From Dehalococcoidia bacterium (GTDB lineage Bacteria; Chloroflexota; Dehalococcoidia; Tepidiformales; Tepidiformaceae), in NCBI GenBank assembly GCA_009838385.1, contig VXRS01000159.1, positions 1 to 7,858 on the forward strand: a DNA stretch of 7,858 nt. Reading direction: 5' to 3'. Numbering within the stretch: the first letter of the stretch is position 1; every line of letters begins with the position of its first letter. The position numbers and the translations under genes are program-made. Below are positions 1 to 6,367 of this stretch, piece by piece. The notes beneath the pieces were generated by a model. It was not told where the DNA came from. It ran no database searches and saw only the letters and a program-made list of their open reading frames with translations.

Positions 1-38
1 GCGAAGCGATCAGTGTCGAAGGCGAGGGAGTCGGGCAT
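1..38 (-). CDS. Possible 5' end of a gene leaving the window (uncertain)
   Basis: On the minus strand an ATG at 38-36 opens a frame, MPDSLAFDTDRF, that stays open to the window edge. It lies about 20 bases beyond the T-tract of the intrinsic terminator at 61-98. No convincing Shine-Dalgarno precedes it, and 12 codons are too few to recognise a family. It could be the first gene after a terminator or attenuator, or simply a chance open frame. Confidence 0.25.
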   Translation of the reverse strand, partial: MPDSLAFDTDRF

Positions 39-60
39 GGCCGGCGGGAATCCGGGAATG

Positions 61-98
61 AAAAAGGGGCCTGGCGGCAATCGCACCGCTCAGGCCCC
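61..98 (-). terminator. Intrinsic (rho-independent) terminator, minus strand
   Basis: Read on the minus strand, GGGGCCTG (98-91) pairs perfectly with CAGGCCCC (73-66). An inner GCGG/CCGC stem (89-86 with 77-74) extends it to 12 base pairs with one bulged base and an 8-base loop. Five T residues (65-61) follow directly. On the plus strand the hairpin is not followed by a T run, so it works only for minus-strand transcription. It ends the unit that contains the small ORF at 120-179, or acts as an attenuator before a gene starting near 38. Confidence 0.85.
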
Positions 99-119
99 GT
101 TCGTAGCTCAACGCTTGTT

Positions 120-179
120 CTAGGAGGAGGTCACCTCCTGCGCTAGAAAATGGGGTTGGCTACTACTGTGGTCGTCCAT
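120..179 (-). CDS. Small ORF, 19 residues, unknown function; possible leader peptide
   Basis: The minus strand encodes MDDHSSSQPHFLAQEVTSS followed by TAG. The ATG at 179-177 is preceded by AAGGAGGTGAT (194-184), which is essentially the full complement of the 16S rRNA 3' end, with an 8-base gap from GGAGG to the ATG. An in-frame ATG six bases upstream overlaps the Shine-Dalgarno and is a worse start. The ORF ends 21 bases before a strong intrinsic terminator, so it looks like a short transcript of about 120-150 nt. The peptide has no cysteine, no transmembrane stretch and no run of one amino-acid codon beyond Ser-Ser-Ser, and I do not recognise a family. It could be a regulatory leader peptide, a small protein, or the coding part of a small RNA. 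The ribosome-binding site is the strongest evidence that it is translated. Confidence 0.55.
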   Translation of the reverse strand: MDDHSSSQPHFLAQEVTSS

Positions 180-183
180 GCGC

Positions 184-194
184 ATCACCTCCTT
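184..194 (-). promoter_or_regulatory. Near-perfect Shine-Dalgarno of the small ORF
   Basis: AAGGAGGTGAT on the minus strand matches the anti-Shine-Dalgarno core over 10-11 bases. Its GGAGG lies 8 bases before the ATG at 179. It is stronger than the ribosome-binding site of any other gene in the window, including the ribosomal protein genes. Confidence 0.7.
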
Positions 195-353
195 CCTTGC
201 GGCTAACGATAAACGTCCGCTCGCCCGGTGGCTAGAGGTGAAGGTTTGGGAGGTCCACGCTTCCGCGTGTGGGGGAGCACCGGTATTCTGAGCGGGCGCG
301 CGGCGCCTGGCGGTCTGCGTCAAATCTATGCGTCGCGCAGAAAGGGGCGGACC
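195..353 (+). other. rpsB leader region, mostly non-coding
   Basis: This stretch precedes the TTG start of rpsB. The rpsB frame is open from 228, but the extra residues do not resemble the N-terminus of S2, so it is read as untranslated leader. It contains a hairpin, CACGC-TTCC-GCGTG (256-269). A weak -10 candidate, TATTCT (284-289), has TTCCGC 17 bases upstream (261-266) as a poor -35 match. Some ribosomal protein operons are autoregulated through their leaders, but no known leader motif is recognised here. Confidence 0.4.
284..289 (+). promoter_or_regulatory. Candidate -10 element for the rpsB operon
   Basis: TATTCT matches the sigma-70 consensus at four of six bases. It would place transcription start near 296, leaving a leader of about 58 bases before the TTG at 354. 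The -35 region is weak, so the operon promoter could lie elsewhere or upstream of the window. Confidence 0.25.
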
Positions 354-1211
354 TTGGTCACGCCCGTCACGATGAAACAGCTCCTCGAAGCCGGTGTGCA
401 CTTCGGCCACCAGACACGTCGCTGGAACCCGAAGATGCAGCACTTCATCTTCACCGAGCGCAACGGCATCCACATCATCGACCTGCAGCAGACGGTCACG
501 CGGCTGGACGAAGCGATCGACTTCGTGCGCGAGGTCGTCGCCAGCGGCAACGACGTGCTCATCATCGGCACGAAGAAGCAGGCCCGCGAAACGGTCGAGC
601 AGGAGGCGCAGCGCGCCGGCCTGCCCTACGTGAACAACCGTTGGCTGGGCGGCACGCTCACCAACTTCCGCACGATCCAGGCGCGCATCCGTCACATGCG
701 CGACCTCGAGGATCGCACCGAACGCGGGGAGTTCGCGCGGCGCGCCAAGAAAGAGCAGCTCGACATCGCCAACGAGATCGAGCGGCTGAACCGCTACTTC
801 GGCGGCATCAAGTACCTTGACCGGCTTCCCGGAGCCGTCTTCGTCATCGACACGATGAAGGAGGCGATCGCGGTGGCCGAGTGCGATCGGCTGGGAATCC
901 CGATCGTGTCGCTGGTCGACACGAACTGCGACCCCGACCCCATCGCCTACCCGATCCCGAGCAACGACGACGCCATCCGCGCGATCAAGCTCATCCTCGG
1001 CAAGATTGCCGACGGAGCGATCGAGGGCCGCGCGGCCCGCGAGGCGGGAGTCGGCGCCGAGGCGTACAGCGAGGAGATGGCGCAGCTCGCGGCCGAGCAG
1101 GAAACCGCGGCAGCCGAAGCCGAGGGCGAGGCCCCGGTTGAAGCGCCAGCAGCAGAAGAACCGGTCGCCGCGGCGGCCGTACCGGCATCAGAGGAGCAGA
1201 ACACTGGCTAG
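354..1211 (+). CDS. rpsB: 30S ribosomal protein S2
   Basis: S2 is a small-subunit protein added late in 30S assembly and needed for binding of S1 and mRNA. The protein (285 residues) shows the family N-terminal block [20 protein letters not shown], then [31 protein letters not shown] and the IVDTNCDP-type stretch (here LVDTNCDPD). The C-terminus is an Ala/Glu-rich acidic tail of about 45 residues, common in GC-rich lineages. The start is set at TTG 354, because AAGGGG (342-347) lies 6 bases before it, whereas the in-frame ATG at 372 has no ribosome-binding site. The resulting [10 protein letters not shown]-terminus matches the usual short extension before MKQLLEAG. The stop codon (1209-1211) overlaps the beginning of tsf, so the two are translationally linked. 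Confidence 0.96.
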   Translation: MVTPVTMKQLLEAGVHFGHQTRRWNPKMQHFIFTERNGIHIIDLQQTVTRLDEAIDFVREVVASGNDVLIIGTKKQARETVEQEAQRAGLPYVNNRWLGGTLTNFRTIQARIRHMRDLEDRTERGEFARRAKKEQLDIANEIERLNRYFGGIKYLDRLPGAVFVIDTMKEAIAVAECDRLGIPIVSLVDTNCDPDPIAYPIPSNDDAIRAIKLILGKIADGAIEGRAAREAGVGAEAYSEEMAQLAAEQETAAAEAEGEAPVEAPAAEEPVAAAAVPASEEQNTG

Positions 1212-1710
1212 CATCTCAACGGCGATGGTGAAGGAGCTGCGCGACGCGAGCGGCTCCGGGGTAATGGACGCAAAGCGCGCCCTGGAAGAGGCCGACGGCG
1301 ACATGACGCAGGCGGCCACCATCCTGCGCGAGCGGGGACTGGCGGCGGCGGCGAAGCGCGCCGAACGCGAGACCGGCCAGGGGGTCGTCGACACGTACAT
1401 CCACGCGGGGGGCCGCATCGGCGCGCTCGTGGAGGTCAACTGCGAGACGGACTTCGTGGCGAACACGGACGAGTTCCGGTCGCTCGTGCACGAGATCGCC
1501 ATGCAGGTCGCGGCGATGAATCCCGCCGTGGTTTCGGCGGACGACCGCGAGCCGGAGCTCGAAGGCGCCGACGACGAGGTCGCGCTGTTGAGCCAGCCGT
1601 GGGTGAAGGACGCCTCGAAGACGATTTCGGACCTGGTCCAGGATTCGATGGCGAAGACGGGGGAGAACATCCGCGTGCGGCGTTTCGCACGCTTCGAACT
1701 CGGATCGTAG
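1204..1710 (+). CDS. tsf: Elongation factor Ts (short form), CTG start
   Basis: EF-Ts is the nucleotide exchange factor that regenerates EF-Tu-GTP. The protein has the N-terminal UBA-like domain (about residues 1-45, [19 protein letters not shown]) and the EF-Tu-contacting motif TDFVAN at 82-87. It ends at 168 residues, so it is the short form with a single core subdomain and no C-terminal coiled-coil region. The start is unusual. CTG at 1204 lies 7 bases after GAGGAG (1191-1196), and its frame aligns without gaps to the classical MAEITAxLVKELR N-terminus (here [13 protein letters not shown]). The first in-frame ATG (1225) has no ribosome-binding site and would remove the first seven residues of the domain. 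The start overlaps the rpsB stop by eight bases. No in-frame ATG, GTG or TTG lies near the CTG. Confidence 0.93.
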   Translation: MASISTAMVKELRDASGSGVMDAKRALEEADGDMTQAATILRERGLAAAAKRAERETGQGVVDTYIHAGGRIGALVEVNCETDFVANTDEFRSLVHEIAMQVAAMNPAVVSADDREPELEGADDEVALLSQPWVKDASKTISDLVQDSMAKTGENIRVRRFARFELGS

Positions 1711-1720
1711 AGGGGGAGCC

Positions 1721-2467
1721 GTGACCGACGCGTACCGGCGCGCGCTCGTAAAGCTCAGCGGTGAGGCCCTGATGGGCGACCGCGAGTTTGGCATCGATCC
1801 CGACACGATCGCCAATCTCGCGGAACAGATCGCGCGAGCCTCGGCCGGTGGGGTCGAGGTCGCGATCGTCGTGGGAGGCGGCAACTTCTGGCGGGGCCAG
1901 TCGGCGGCGGAGACCGGGATGGACCGCGCCACCGCCGACTACGCGGGGATGCTCAGCACCATGATGAACGCCCTCGCGCTTCAGGACGCCCTGGAGCACG
2001 CCGGCGCGGAGGTTCGCACGCAAACGGCGTTGACGATGGCGCAGATCGCGGAGCCCTACATCCGGCGCCGAGCGATCAGGCACCTGGAGAAGGGGCGTGT
2101 GGTCGTGTTCGCGTCGGGGACGGGCAACCCGTTCATGACCACCGACACGGCGGCGGCCCTGCGCGCCATCGAGGTCGACTGCGAGACGCTATTGATGGCG
2201 AAGAACGGCGTGGACGGCGTGTACGACGCCGACCCGGCGACCTCGCCGGATGCCACGAGGTTCGAGCGTTTGAGCCACATCGAGGCGATCCAGCGGCGTT
2301 TGCAGGTGATGGACAGCACCGCCCTGAGCCTCTGCATGGAGCACGAGCTCCCCATCGTCGTCTTCGATGTGCGGGCGAAAGACAGCATCTACCGGGCGCT
2401 CAACGGGGAGCGCATCGGCACGACCGTGAGCGCGGGAGCGCTCACCGAGCCCGCCCATCCGGGCTAG
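1721..2467 (+). CDS. pyrH: UMP kinase
   Basis: This cytosolic enzyme phosphorylates UMP to UDP in pyrimidine nucleotide synthesis and belongs to the amino-acid kinase fold. Visible motifs are KLSGEAL (11-17, phosphate binding), GGGNFWRG (52-59), [18 protein letters not shown] in the UMP-binding and oligomer region, [10 protein letters not shown] (133-142) and [12 protein letters not shown] (161-172). At 248 residues it is slightly longer than the usual 240, from a few extra C-terminal residues. The start is GTG 1721, placed 10 bases after the tsf stop with a G-rich AGGGGGAG just upstream. In proteobacteria and firmicutes this enzyme is allosterically controlled by GTP and UTP; whether that holds here cannot be seen. 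Confidence 0.96.
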   Translation: MTDAYRRALVKLSGEALMGDREFGIDPDTIANLAEQIARASAGGVEVAIVVGGGNFWRGQSAAETGMDRATADYAGMLSTMMNALALQDALEHAGAEVRTQTALTMAQIAEPYIRRRAIRHLEKGRVVVFASGTGNPFMTTDTAAALRAIEVDCETLLMAKNGVDGVYDADPATSPDATRFERLSHIEAIQRRLQVMDSTALSLCMEHELPIVVFDVRAKDSIYRALNGERIGTTVSAGALTEPAHPG

Positions 2468-2482
2468 AACGAGGGCAGACGC

Positions 2483-3046
2483 ATGGCGGACCCAGACGAA
2501 ATCATGCTCGACGCGGAGATGCGTATGGACGGCGCCGTGGAGGCGTTCCATCGCGAGCTCGCTGGTGTCCGCACCGGCCGAGCCCACCCCAGTCTCATCG
2601 AGGGGCTGCAGGTGGAGCACTACGGGCAGACGCAGCCGCTCAACCAGCTCGGCACCATCAACGCGCCCGAGGCGCGGCTGCTGGCCGTGCAGGTGTGGGA
2701 CGCCGGGGCCGTGCAATCGGTCGTGAAGGCGATCCAGACCTCCGACCTGGGCCTGAACCCGAACATCGATGGGCAGCTCATCCGCCTGCCGATTCCCCAG
2801 CTCACGGAGGAACGCCGCCGCGAGTTCGTGCGGATGGTCCACCAGAAGGCGGAGGACGCGCGCGTGGCCGTGCGCAATGTGCGCCGGCACTCGCACGACG
2901 ACCTGCGCAGGGGCGAGCGCGACGGCGATATGACGCAGGACGACCTGCGCGACTACGAGGGCGACCTGCAGAAGCTGACCGACTCCCACACCGGCCTGAT
3001 CGACGAGGCGATGAAGCGCAAGGAGGAGGAGCTGCTTGAGCTATAG
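2483..3046 (+). CDS. frr: Ribosome recycling factor
   Basis: RRF splits post-termination ribosomes together with EF-G. The 187-residue length is normal. Family blocks are visible in order: VRTGRAHP (29-36), YGQTQPLNQL, SDLGLNPNIDG, IRLPIPQLTEERRREFV (LTEERR at 107-112), VAVRNVRRHSHDDL and LQKLTDSHTGLIDEAMKRKEEEL, which together form the long helical-bundle domain and the small beta domain. The ATG at 2483 is preceded by GAGGG (2471-2475) with a 7-base gap, 15 bases after the pyrH stop. The 3' end carries AGGAGGAGGA (3021-3030), which also serves as the ribosome-binding site of uppS, whose start overlaps this gene by 11 bases. Confidence 0.97.
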   Translation: MADPDEIMLDAEMRMDGAVEAFHRELAGVRTGRAHPSLIEGLQVEHYGQTQPLNQLGTINAPEARLLAVQVWDAGAVQSVVKAIQTSDLGLNPNIDGQLIRLPIPQLTEERRREFVRMVHQKAEDARVAVRNVRRHSHDDLRRGERDGDMTQDDLRDYEGDLQKLTDSHTGLIDEAMKRKEEELLEL

Positions 3047-3836
3047 GCTGGCGCAGCGCGCGGGGACCGAACCCCGGACCGACCCCGGCGGCGACCGCAT
3101 ATCGTCGCTGACGGGTGGGCGCGTACCCGGCCACATCGCGATCATCATGGACGGCAACGGTCGCTGGGCCACGGAACGCGGCCTGCCGCGCGCGGCCGGG
3201 CACCGGGCGGGGGCGGAGAACATCCGGCGCGTGATCGAGCGCTTCGCGGAGCACGACGTCCGTTACGTGACCCTGTTCGCCTTTTCGACCGAGAACTGGA
3301 ACCGGCCGCCGAGCGAGGTGTCGGTGATCTTCCAGCTGATCGACCGCTTCCTCCAGCGGGAGCTGCAAAACATGCAGCGCGATAACGTCCGCATCCGCCA
3401 CTTCGGCCACCTGGAGCAGCTCCCGGCGGCGCTGGCCGTGCGAGTCAAGGAGGCGGTGGCGGTCACCCGCGGGAACGACGGGCTGATGCTGAACATCTGC
3501 CTGAGCTACGGCAGCCGGGATGAGATCGTGACCGCCATCCAACGGATCGCCGAAGAGGGCATCCCCGCCGAGGAGATCGACGAGGCGACAGTGGCGTCGC
3601 ACCTTCTGACCGGAGGCCTCCCGGACCCCGACCTCGTCATCCGGACGGCGGGTGAGCAGCGCATCTCGAACTTCCTGCTCTGGCAGAGCGCCTACGCGGA
3701 GCTCTACTTCACCTCCGCCTACTGGCCGGACTTCGGGCGGGAGGACGTTGACCTCGCGCTCGCCGAGTACGGCCGCCGGAAGCGGAAGTTCGGCAAGCTG
3801 CTGCCGGAAGACCTCGACGCGTTCGAGGACGCCTAG
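3036..3836 (+). CDS. uppS: Undecaprenyl diphosphate synthase (cis-prenyltransferase)
   Basis: The enzyme condenses isopentenyl units onto farnesyl diphosphate to make the C55 lipid carrier of cell-wall and glycan synthesis, at the membrane face. HIAIIMDGNGRWA (33-45) holds the catalytic Asp39. FSTENW (83-88) and RTAGEQRISNFLLWQ (203-217), followed by SAYAELYFT, form the substrate- and Mg-binding region. It is 266 residues with a non-conserved N-terminal extension of about 30. The TTG start at 3036 sits 5 bases after a strong AGGAGGAGGA inside frr, and no ATG occurs before the conserved domain. The product chain length (C55 or other) cannot be read from the sequence. The stop overlaps the cdsA GTG by one base. 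Confidence 0.95.
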   Translation: MSYRLAQRAGTEPRTDPGGDRISSLTGGRVPGHIAIIMDGNGRWATERGLPRAAGHRAGAENIRRVIERFAEHDVRYVTLFAFSTENWNRPPSEVSVIFQLIDRFLQRELQNMQRDNVRIRHFGHLEQLPAALAVRVKEAVAVTRGNDGLMLNICLSYGSRDEIVTAIQRIAEEGIPAEEIDEATVASHLLTGGLPDPDLVIRTAGEQRISNFLLWQSAYAELYFTSAYWPDFGREDVDLALAEYGRRKRKFGKLLPEDLDAFEDA

Positions 3837-4645
3837 TGCGAATCCCCCGCAATCTCGCGCTTCGCCTGGCGACGGCGGCCGTGGGCGTGCCCCTGCTGCT
3901 GCTGCTCATCTGGGCGGGGGGCTGGCCGTTCGCCATCGTGGCAGGGTTGATCACGCTGGGCGGCACGATCGAGTTCGCGCACGCCTGGCTCATGCCCACG
4001 CGGCCCTACCGGGAGGTGGCGCGGCTCGGTCCTTTCCTGCTGGGGCCGGCGATCGTGGTGGCCGGCGTGCATGCGGACGAACGCTTCCTTATCGCGGGAG
4101 CGCTGCTCGCCGCCCTCTTCCTGGGTGCAGGGTACAGCCGCACGAACGCCTTCGGCCCGCGGAAACCGCTGCGTGTGATGGGCTGGGCGATCATCTACCC
4201 GGGCATCATCTTCTCGACGATCGTGCTGACGCGGGATCTCGACCAGGGCCGCGAGTGGGTGCTGCTCACCGTGCTGACAACCTTCACGATCGACACCGGC
4301 GCCTACTTCACCGGGTCCCTGCTCGGGCGGCACAAGCTGTGGCCTGCCATCAGCCCGCGGAAGACGTGGGAAGGCGCCGTCGGAGGGGTGTGCGGGGGAG
4401 TCCTGGCCGTCGGCGTGCTCTCGCCGTGGATGGACCTTGGATTGGCCGTGGGCGCCATCGTGGGTCTGGGGGTGGGGCTGGGCGTGGCGGCGCAGGCAGG
4501 CGACCTGCTGGAGAGCTGGATGAAGCGCAGGGCCGACATCAAGGACTCCTCGGGCTTGCTGCCGGGACACGGGGGCCTGCTCGACCGGCTCGACTCGGTC
4601 GTGTTCGTGGCGCCGGTCGTGTTCCTGGTCGCGAACTTCACCTGA
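3836..4645 (+). CDS. cdsA: Phosphatidate cytidylyltransferase (CDP-diglyceride synthase)
   Basis: This integral membrane enzyme makes CDP-diacylglycerol from phosphatidic acid and CTP, the branch point for phospholipids. The C-terminal family signature is complete at 227-253: SWMKRRADIKDSSG, then LLPGHGGLLDRLD, with the KRxxxxKD and HGG..DR residues that bind CTP and metal. ISPRKTWEG, another family block, lies upstream. About seven hydrophobic segments are visible, starting with GVPLLLLLIWAGG. The length of 269 is normal. It starts at GTG 3836 within TAGTG, so the uppS stop and this start share one base; GAGG (3825-3828) gives a 7-base spacing. It is the last gene of the six-gene block. In many bacteria dxr and rseP follow, but here unrelated genes do. 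Confidence 0.95.
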   Translation: MRIPRNLALRLATAAVGVPLLLLLIWAGGWPFAIVAGLITLGGTIEFAHAWLMPTRPYREVARLGPFLLGPAIVVAGVHADERFLIAGALLAALFLGAGYSRTNAFGPRKPLRVMGWAIIYPGIIFSTIVLTRDLDQGREWVLLTVLTTFTIDTGAYFTGSLLGRHKLWPAISPRKTWEGAVGGVCGGVLAVGVLSPWMDLGLAVGAIVGLGVGLGVAAQAGDLLESWMKRRADIKDSSGLLPGHGGLLDRLDSVVFVAPVVFLVANFT

Positions 4646-4662
4646 CCGAAACGCGCCGGCCT

Positions 4663-4675
4663 GCCCGTTCCGGGC
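4663..4675 (+). other. Small GC hairpin after cdsA
   Basis: GCCCG-TTC-CGGGC forms a perfect 5-base-pair stem with a 3-base loop, 18 bases after the cdsA stop. No T run follows, so it is not a standard intrinsic terminator. It could protect the 3' end of the operon message or be incidental. It overlaps the position where a -35 box for the next gene would lie. Confidence 0.3.
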
Positions 4676-4682
4676 GCTCGCC

Positions 4683-4688
4683 TAAGAT
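4683..4688 (+). promoter_or_regulatory. Candidate -10 element for a leaderless hydrolase transcript
   Basis: TAAGAT matches TANNNT and four of six bases of TATAAT. Its last T lies 8 bases before the A of the ATG at 4696, so transcription would start on or one base before the start codon. No Shine-Dalgarno is present between cdsA and this ATG (GATAGGACTA), as expected for a leaderless message. The -35 region (about 4660-4665) is weak. Confidence 0.45.
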
Positions 4689-4695
4689 AGGACTA

Positions 4696-5571
4696 ATGGC
4701 TCCCGAAGCACCGTTCGAGCCCCAGCACCGCCAGGTCGTGGCGAACGGGCTACGCATGCATTATGTGGAGAGCGGCGAGGGGGAGCCGGTCGTATTCCTG
4801 CACGGCTTCCCGGAGTGCTGGTACTCCTGGCGAAAGCAGCTGGCGGCGCTGGCGCCGAACTACCACGTCATCGCCCCCGACCTGCGGGGCTACCACGAGA
4901 CGGAGGCGCGCCCTCCCTACGACACGGAGACGCTGCAGCGGGATGTACTCGGGCTCATCGAGGCCCTGGGCGAGCGCAGCGCGCACATCGTGGGGCACGA
5001 CTGGGGCGGAGCGATCGCCTGGCAGCTGGCCATGAATCACCCGGAGGCCCTCCGCTCGCTCGCGATCCTGAATATCCCGCACCCGGCGCTCTTTCGCGAG
5101 GGGCTGCGGAGCATCGCGCAGCTGCGGCGGAGCTGGTATATCGCCTTCTTCCAGCTGCCCTGGCTTCCCGAGCAGATGCTGGCCTTCGATGGCTATCGGC
5201 GACTGGCACGCTCGGTGTGCCGGGGAATCCCGACCGGGGAAGAGCGCCGCGCGGACCTGGCGTTCTATCGAAAGAGCTGGCGAGAGCACGGCCTCACCGG
5301 CGGGATCAACTGGTACCGCGCCCTCCTTCGCAACCCCCAGTCCCTCCCCGATCCCGTGCCCATCATCGGGGCGCCGACGACGATGATCTGGGGCGAGGAG
5401 GACGAGGCCCTCGGCAAGGAGCTGACGGTCGGGACGGAGCGGTTCGTGCACGACTTCGACCTGCACTACCTCCCGGGGGCCGGGCACTTCGTGCAGCAGG
5501 ATGCGCCGGAGCAGGTCAACGAGCTGTTGCTGGCACACCTGGAGCGGGCGGGGAGCCGTTCGAATGGTTGA
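4696..5571 (+). CDS. Alpha/beta hydrolase, epoxide-hydrolase type
   Basis: The 291-residue protein has the full alpha/beta-hydrolase layout of soluble epoxide hydrolases and related dehalogenases. HGFPE (36-40) is the oxyanion loop. GHDWGG (100-105) carries the nucleophile Asp102, which indicates an ester intermediate as in epoxide hydrolases rather than a Ser esterase. WGEEDEA (232-238) supplies the acidic residue, probably Asp236, and GAGHFVQQDAP (261-271) the catalytic His264. The cap domain contains SWYIAFFQ (Tyr148) and NWYRALLRN (Tyr207), at the positions of the two ring-opening tyrosines of mammalian soluble epoxide hydrolase, which favours epoxide over haloalkane substrates. No signal peptide is seen. 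ATG 4696 is chosen because the frame upstream overlaps cdsA without similarity. The 3' end overlaps the next gene by 8 bases. The natural substrate is unknown. Confidence 0.88.
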   Translation: MAPEAPFEPQHRQVVANGLRMHYVESGEGEPVVFLHGFPECWYSWRKQLAALAPNYHVIAPDLRGYHETEARPPYDTETLQRDVLGLIEALGERSAHIVGHDWGGAIAWQLAMNHPEALRSLAILNIPHPALFREGLRSIAQLRRSWYIAFFQLPWLPEQMLAFDGYRRLARSVCRGIPTGEERRADLAFYRKSWREHGLTGGINWYRALLRNPQSLPDPVPIIGAPTTMIWGEEDEALGKELTVGTERFVHDFDLHYLPGAGHFVQQDAPEQVNELLLAHLERAGSRSNG

Positions 5572-6358
5572 GCAAGGCTCCGCGCGCACGCTGCGCAAGC
5601 CCACCATCACGGATTTCGTCGCCGAAGGGGAGGAGACGCCGATCCTGCTGCGGCCGCGCGTGCTGGCAGGCATCGCGGTGGTGTTCCTCGCCCTGGTAGC
5701 GGCCTACTTCATCCTTGCCGACGTCTTCGACATTTCGCTGCAGTTCGACCCCGAGCCGCTGCAGGACTGGGTGGAGCAATGGGGCGTCTGGGGCCCGATC
5801 GCGTTCATGGCGGTGATGGCCTTCTCGGTGCTGTTCGCGCCCGTCCCGAACGCGCCCATCTTCATCGCGGCGGGCCTTGTCTGGGGGCCGGTGCTGGGGA
5901 CGGTCTACTCGATGATCGGGATGATGTGGGGCTCGGCGATGGCGTTCTGGGTGGCGCGCTGGCTGGGCCGGCGCCACCTGCCGAAGCTGGTGGGCAGCAA
6001 GGCGGCAGCCAACATGGACTCCCTCTCCGTCCGAATGGGCGGGCGGCTCATCTTCTGGGCGCGCATGCTGCCTGTCGTGAACTTCGACTGGATCAGCTTC
6101 CTCGCGGGGCTGACGGCGATGCGCTTCTGGCGGTTCTTCTTCTTCAGCTTCCTGGGCATGCTCACGCCGACAACCGTGGGCGTGGTCGCAGGCGACAGCC
6201 TCGGACGCGACCTGCGCATCACACTCGTCATCGTGGCGGTGTGGGTTGCGGCCATCATCCTGAGCGGGCTCTACCTCTGGTGGCGAAGGCGGCAGGCGCG
6301 AACGCAGCCGCCGCCCCCACCCACGAAACCACTGGCGGAGGGGCAGTCGGGGCCGTAG
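5564..6358 (+). CDS. VTT-domain (TVP38/TMEM64, DedA-like) membrane protein
   Basis: This is a 264-residue multi-pass membrane protein. After a 30-residue polar N-terminus comes a transmembrane segment (about 33-55). The VTT core follows: GPIAFMAVMAF, then APVPNAPIFIAAGLVWGP (92-109) with the helix-breaking prolines, a glycine-rich membrane stretch, the RMLP motif (167-170) and NFDWISFLAGLTAMRFWRF. A final transmembrane helix lies near 220-239, followed by an Arg-rich and Pro-rich cytoplasmic tail. Families of this kind include undecaprenyl-phosphate or phospholipid flippases/scramblases. Given uppS and cdsA just upstream, a lipid-transport role is an attractive but unproven inference. GGGAG (5551-5555) lies 8 bases before the ATG, inside the hydrolase gene, so the two are co-translated. 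It converges on the next gene with only 9 bases between stops. Confidence 0.88.
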   Translation: MVEQGSARTLRKPTITDFVAEGEETPILLRPRVLAGIAVVFLALVAAYFILADVFDISLQFDPEPLQDWVEQWGVWGPIAFMAVMAFSVLFAPVPNAPIFIAAGLVWGPVLGTVYSMIGMMWGSAMAFWVARWLGRRHLPKLVGSKAAANMDSLSVRMGGRLIFWARMLPVVNFDWISFLAGLTAMRFWRFFFFSFLGMLTPTTVGVVAGDSLGRDLRITLVIVAVWVAAIILSGLYLWWRRRQARTQPPPPPTKPLAEGQSGP

Positions 6359-6367
6359 CCAGAGGGC

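Noticed and set aside
38..179. Trp-type attenuation of a downstream biosynthetic gene
   Set aside because: The geometry (leader ORF, terminator, possible gene) fits, but the peptide has no Trp and no strong run of one amino-acid codon. I also found no convincing antiterminator pairing; CCCC in the ORF pairs with the 5' arm over only 4 bases.
228..353. N-terminal extension of S2 from an upstream ATG at 228
   Set aside because: The residues have no resemblance to S2, and the TTG at 354 has a good ribosome-binding site just before the conserved N-terminus.
120..695. Long minus-strand open frame across rpsB
   Set aside because: Its upstream part is the antisense shadow of rpsB. Only the last 19 codons, which have their own ribosome-binding site, are kept.
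3652..4695. Upstream continuation of the hydrolase frame across uppS and cdsA
   Set aside because: It overlaps two well-conserved genes in another frame and has Arg/Ser/Gly-rich shadow composition typical of GC-rich DNA.
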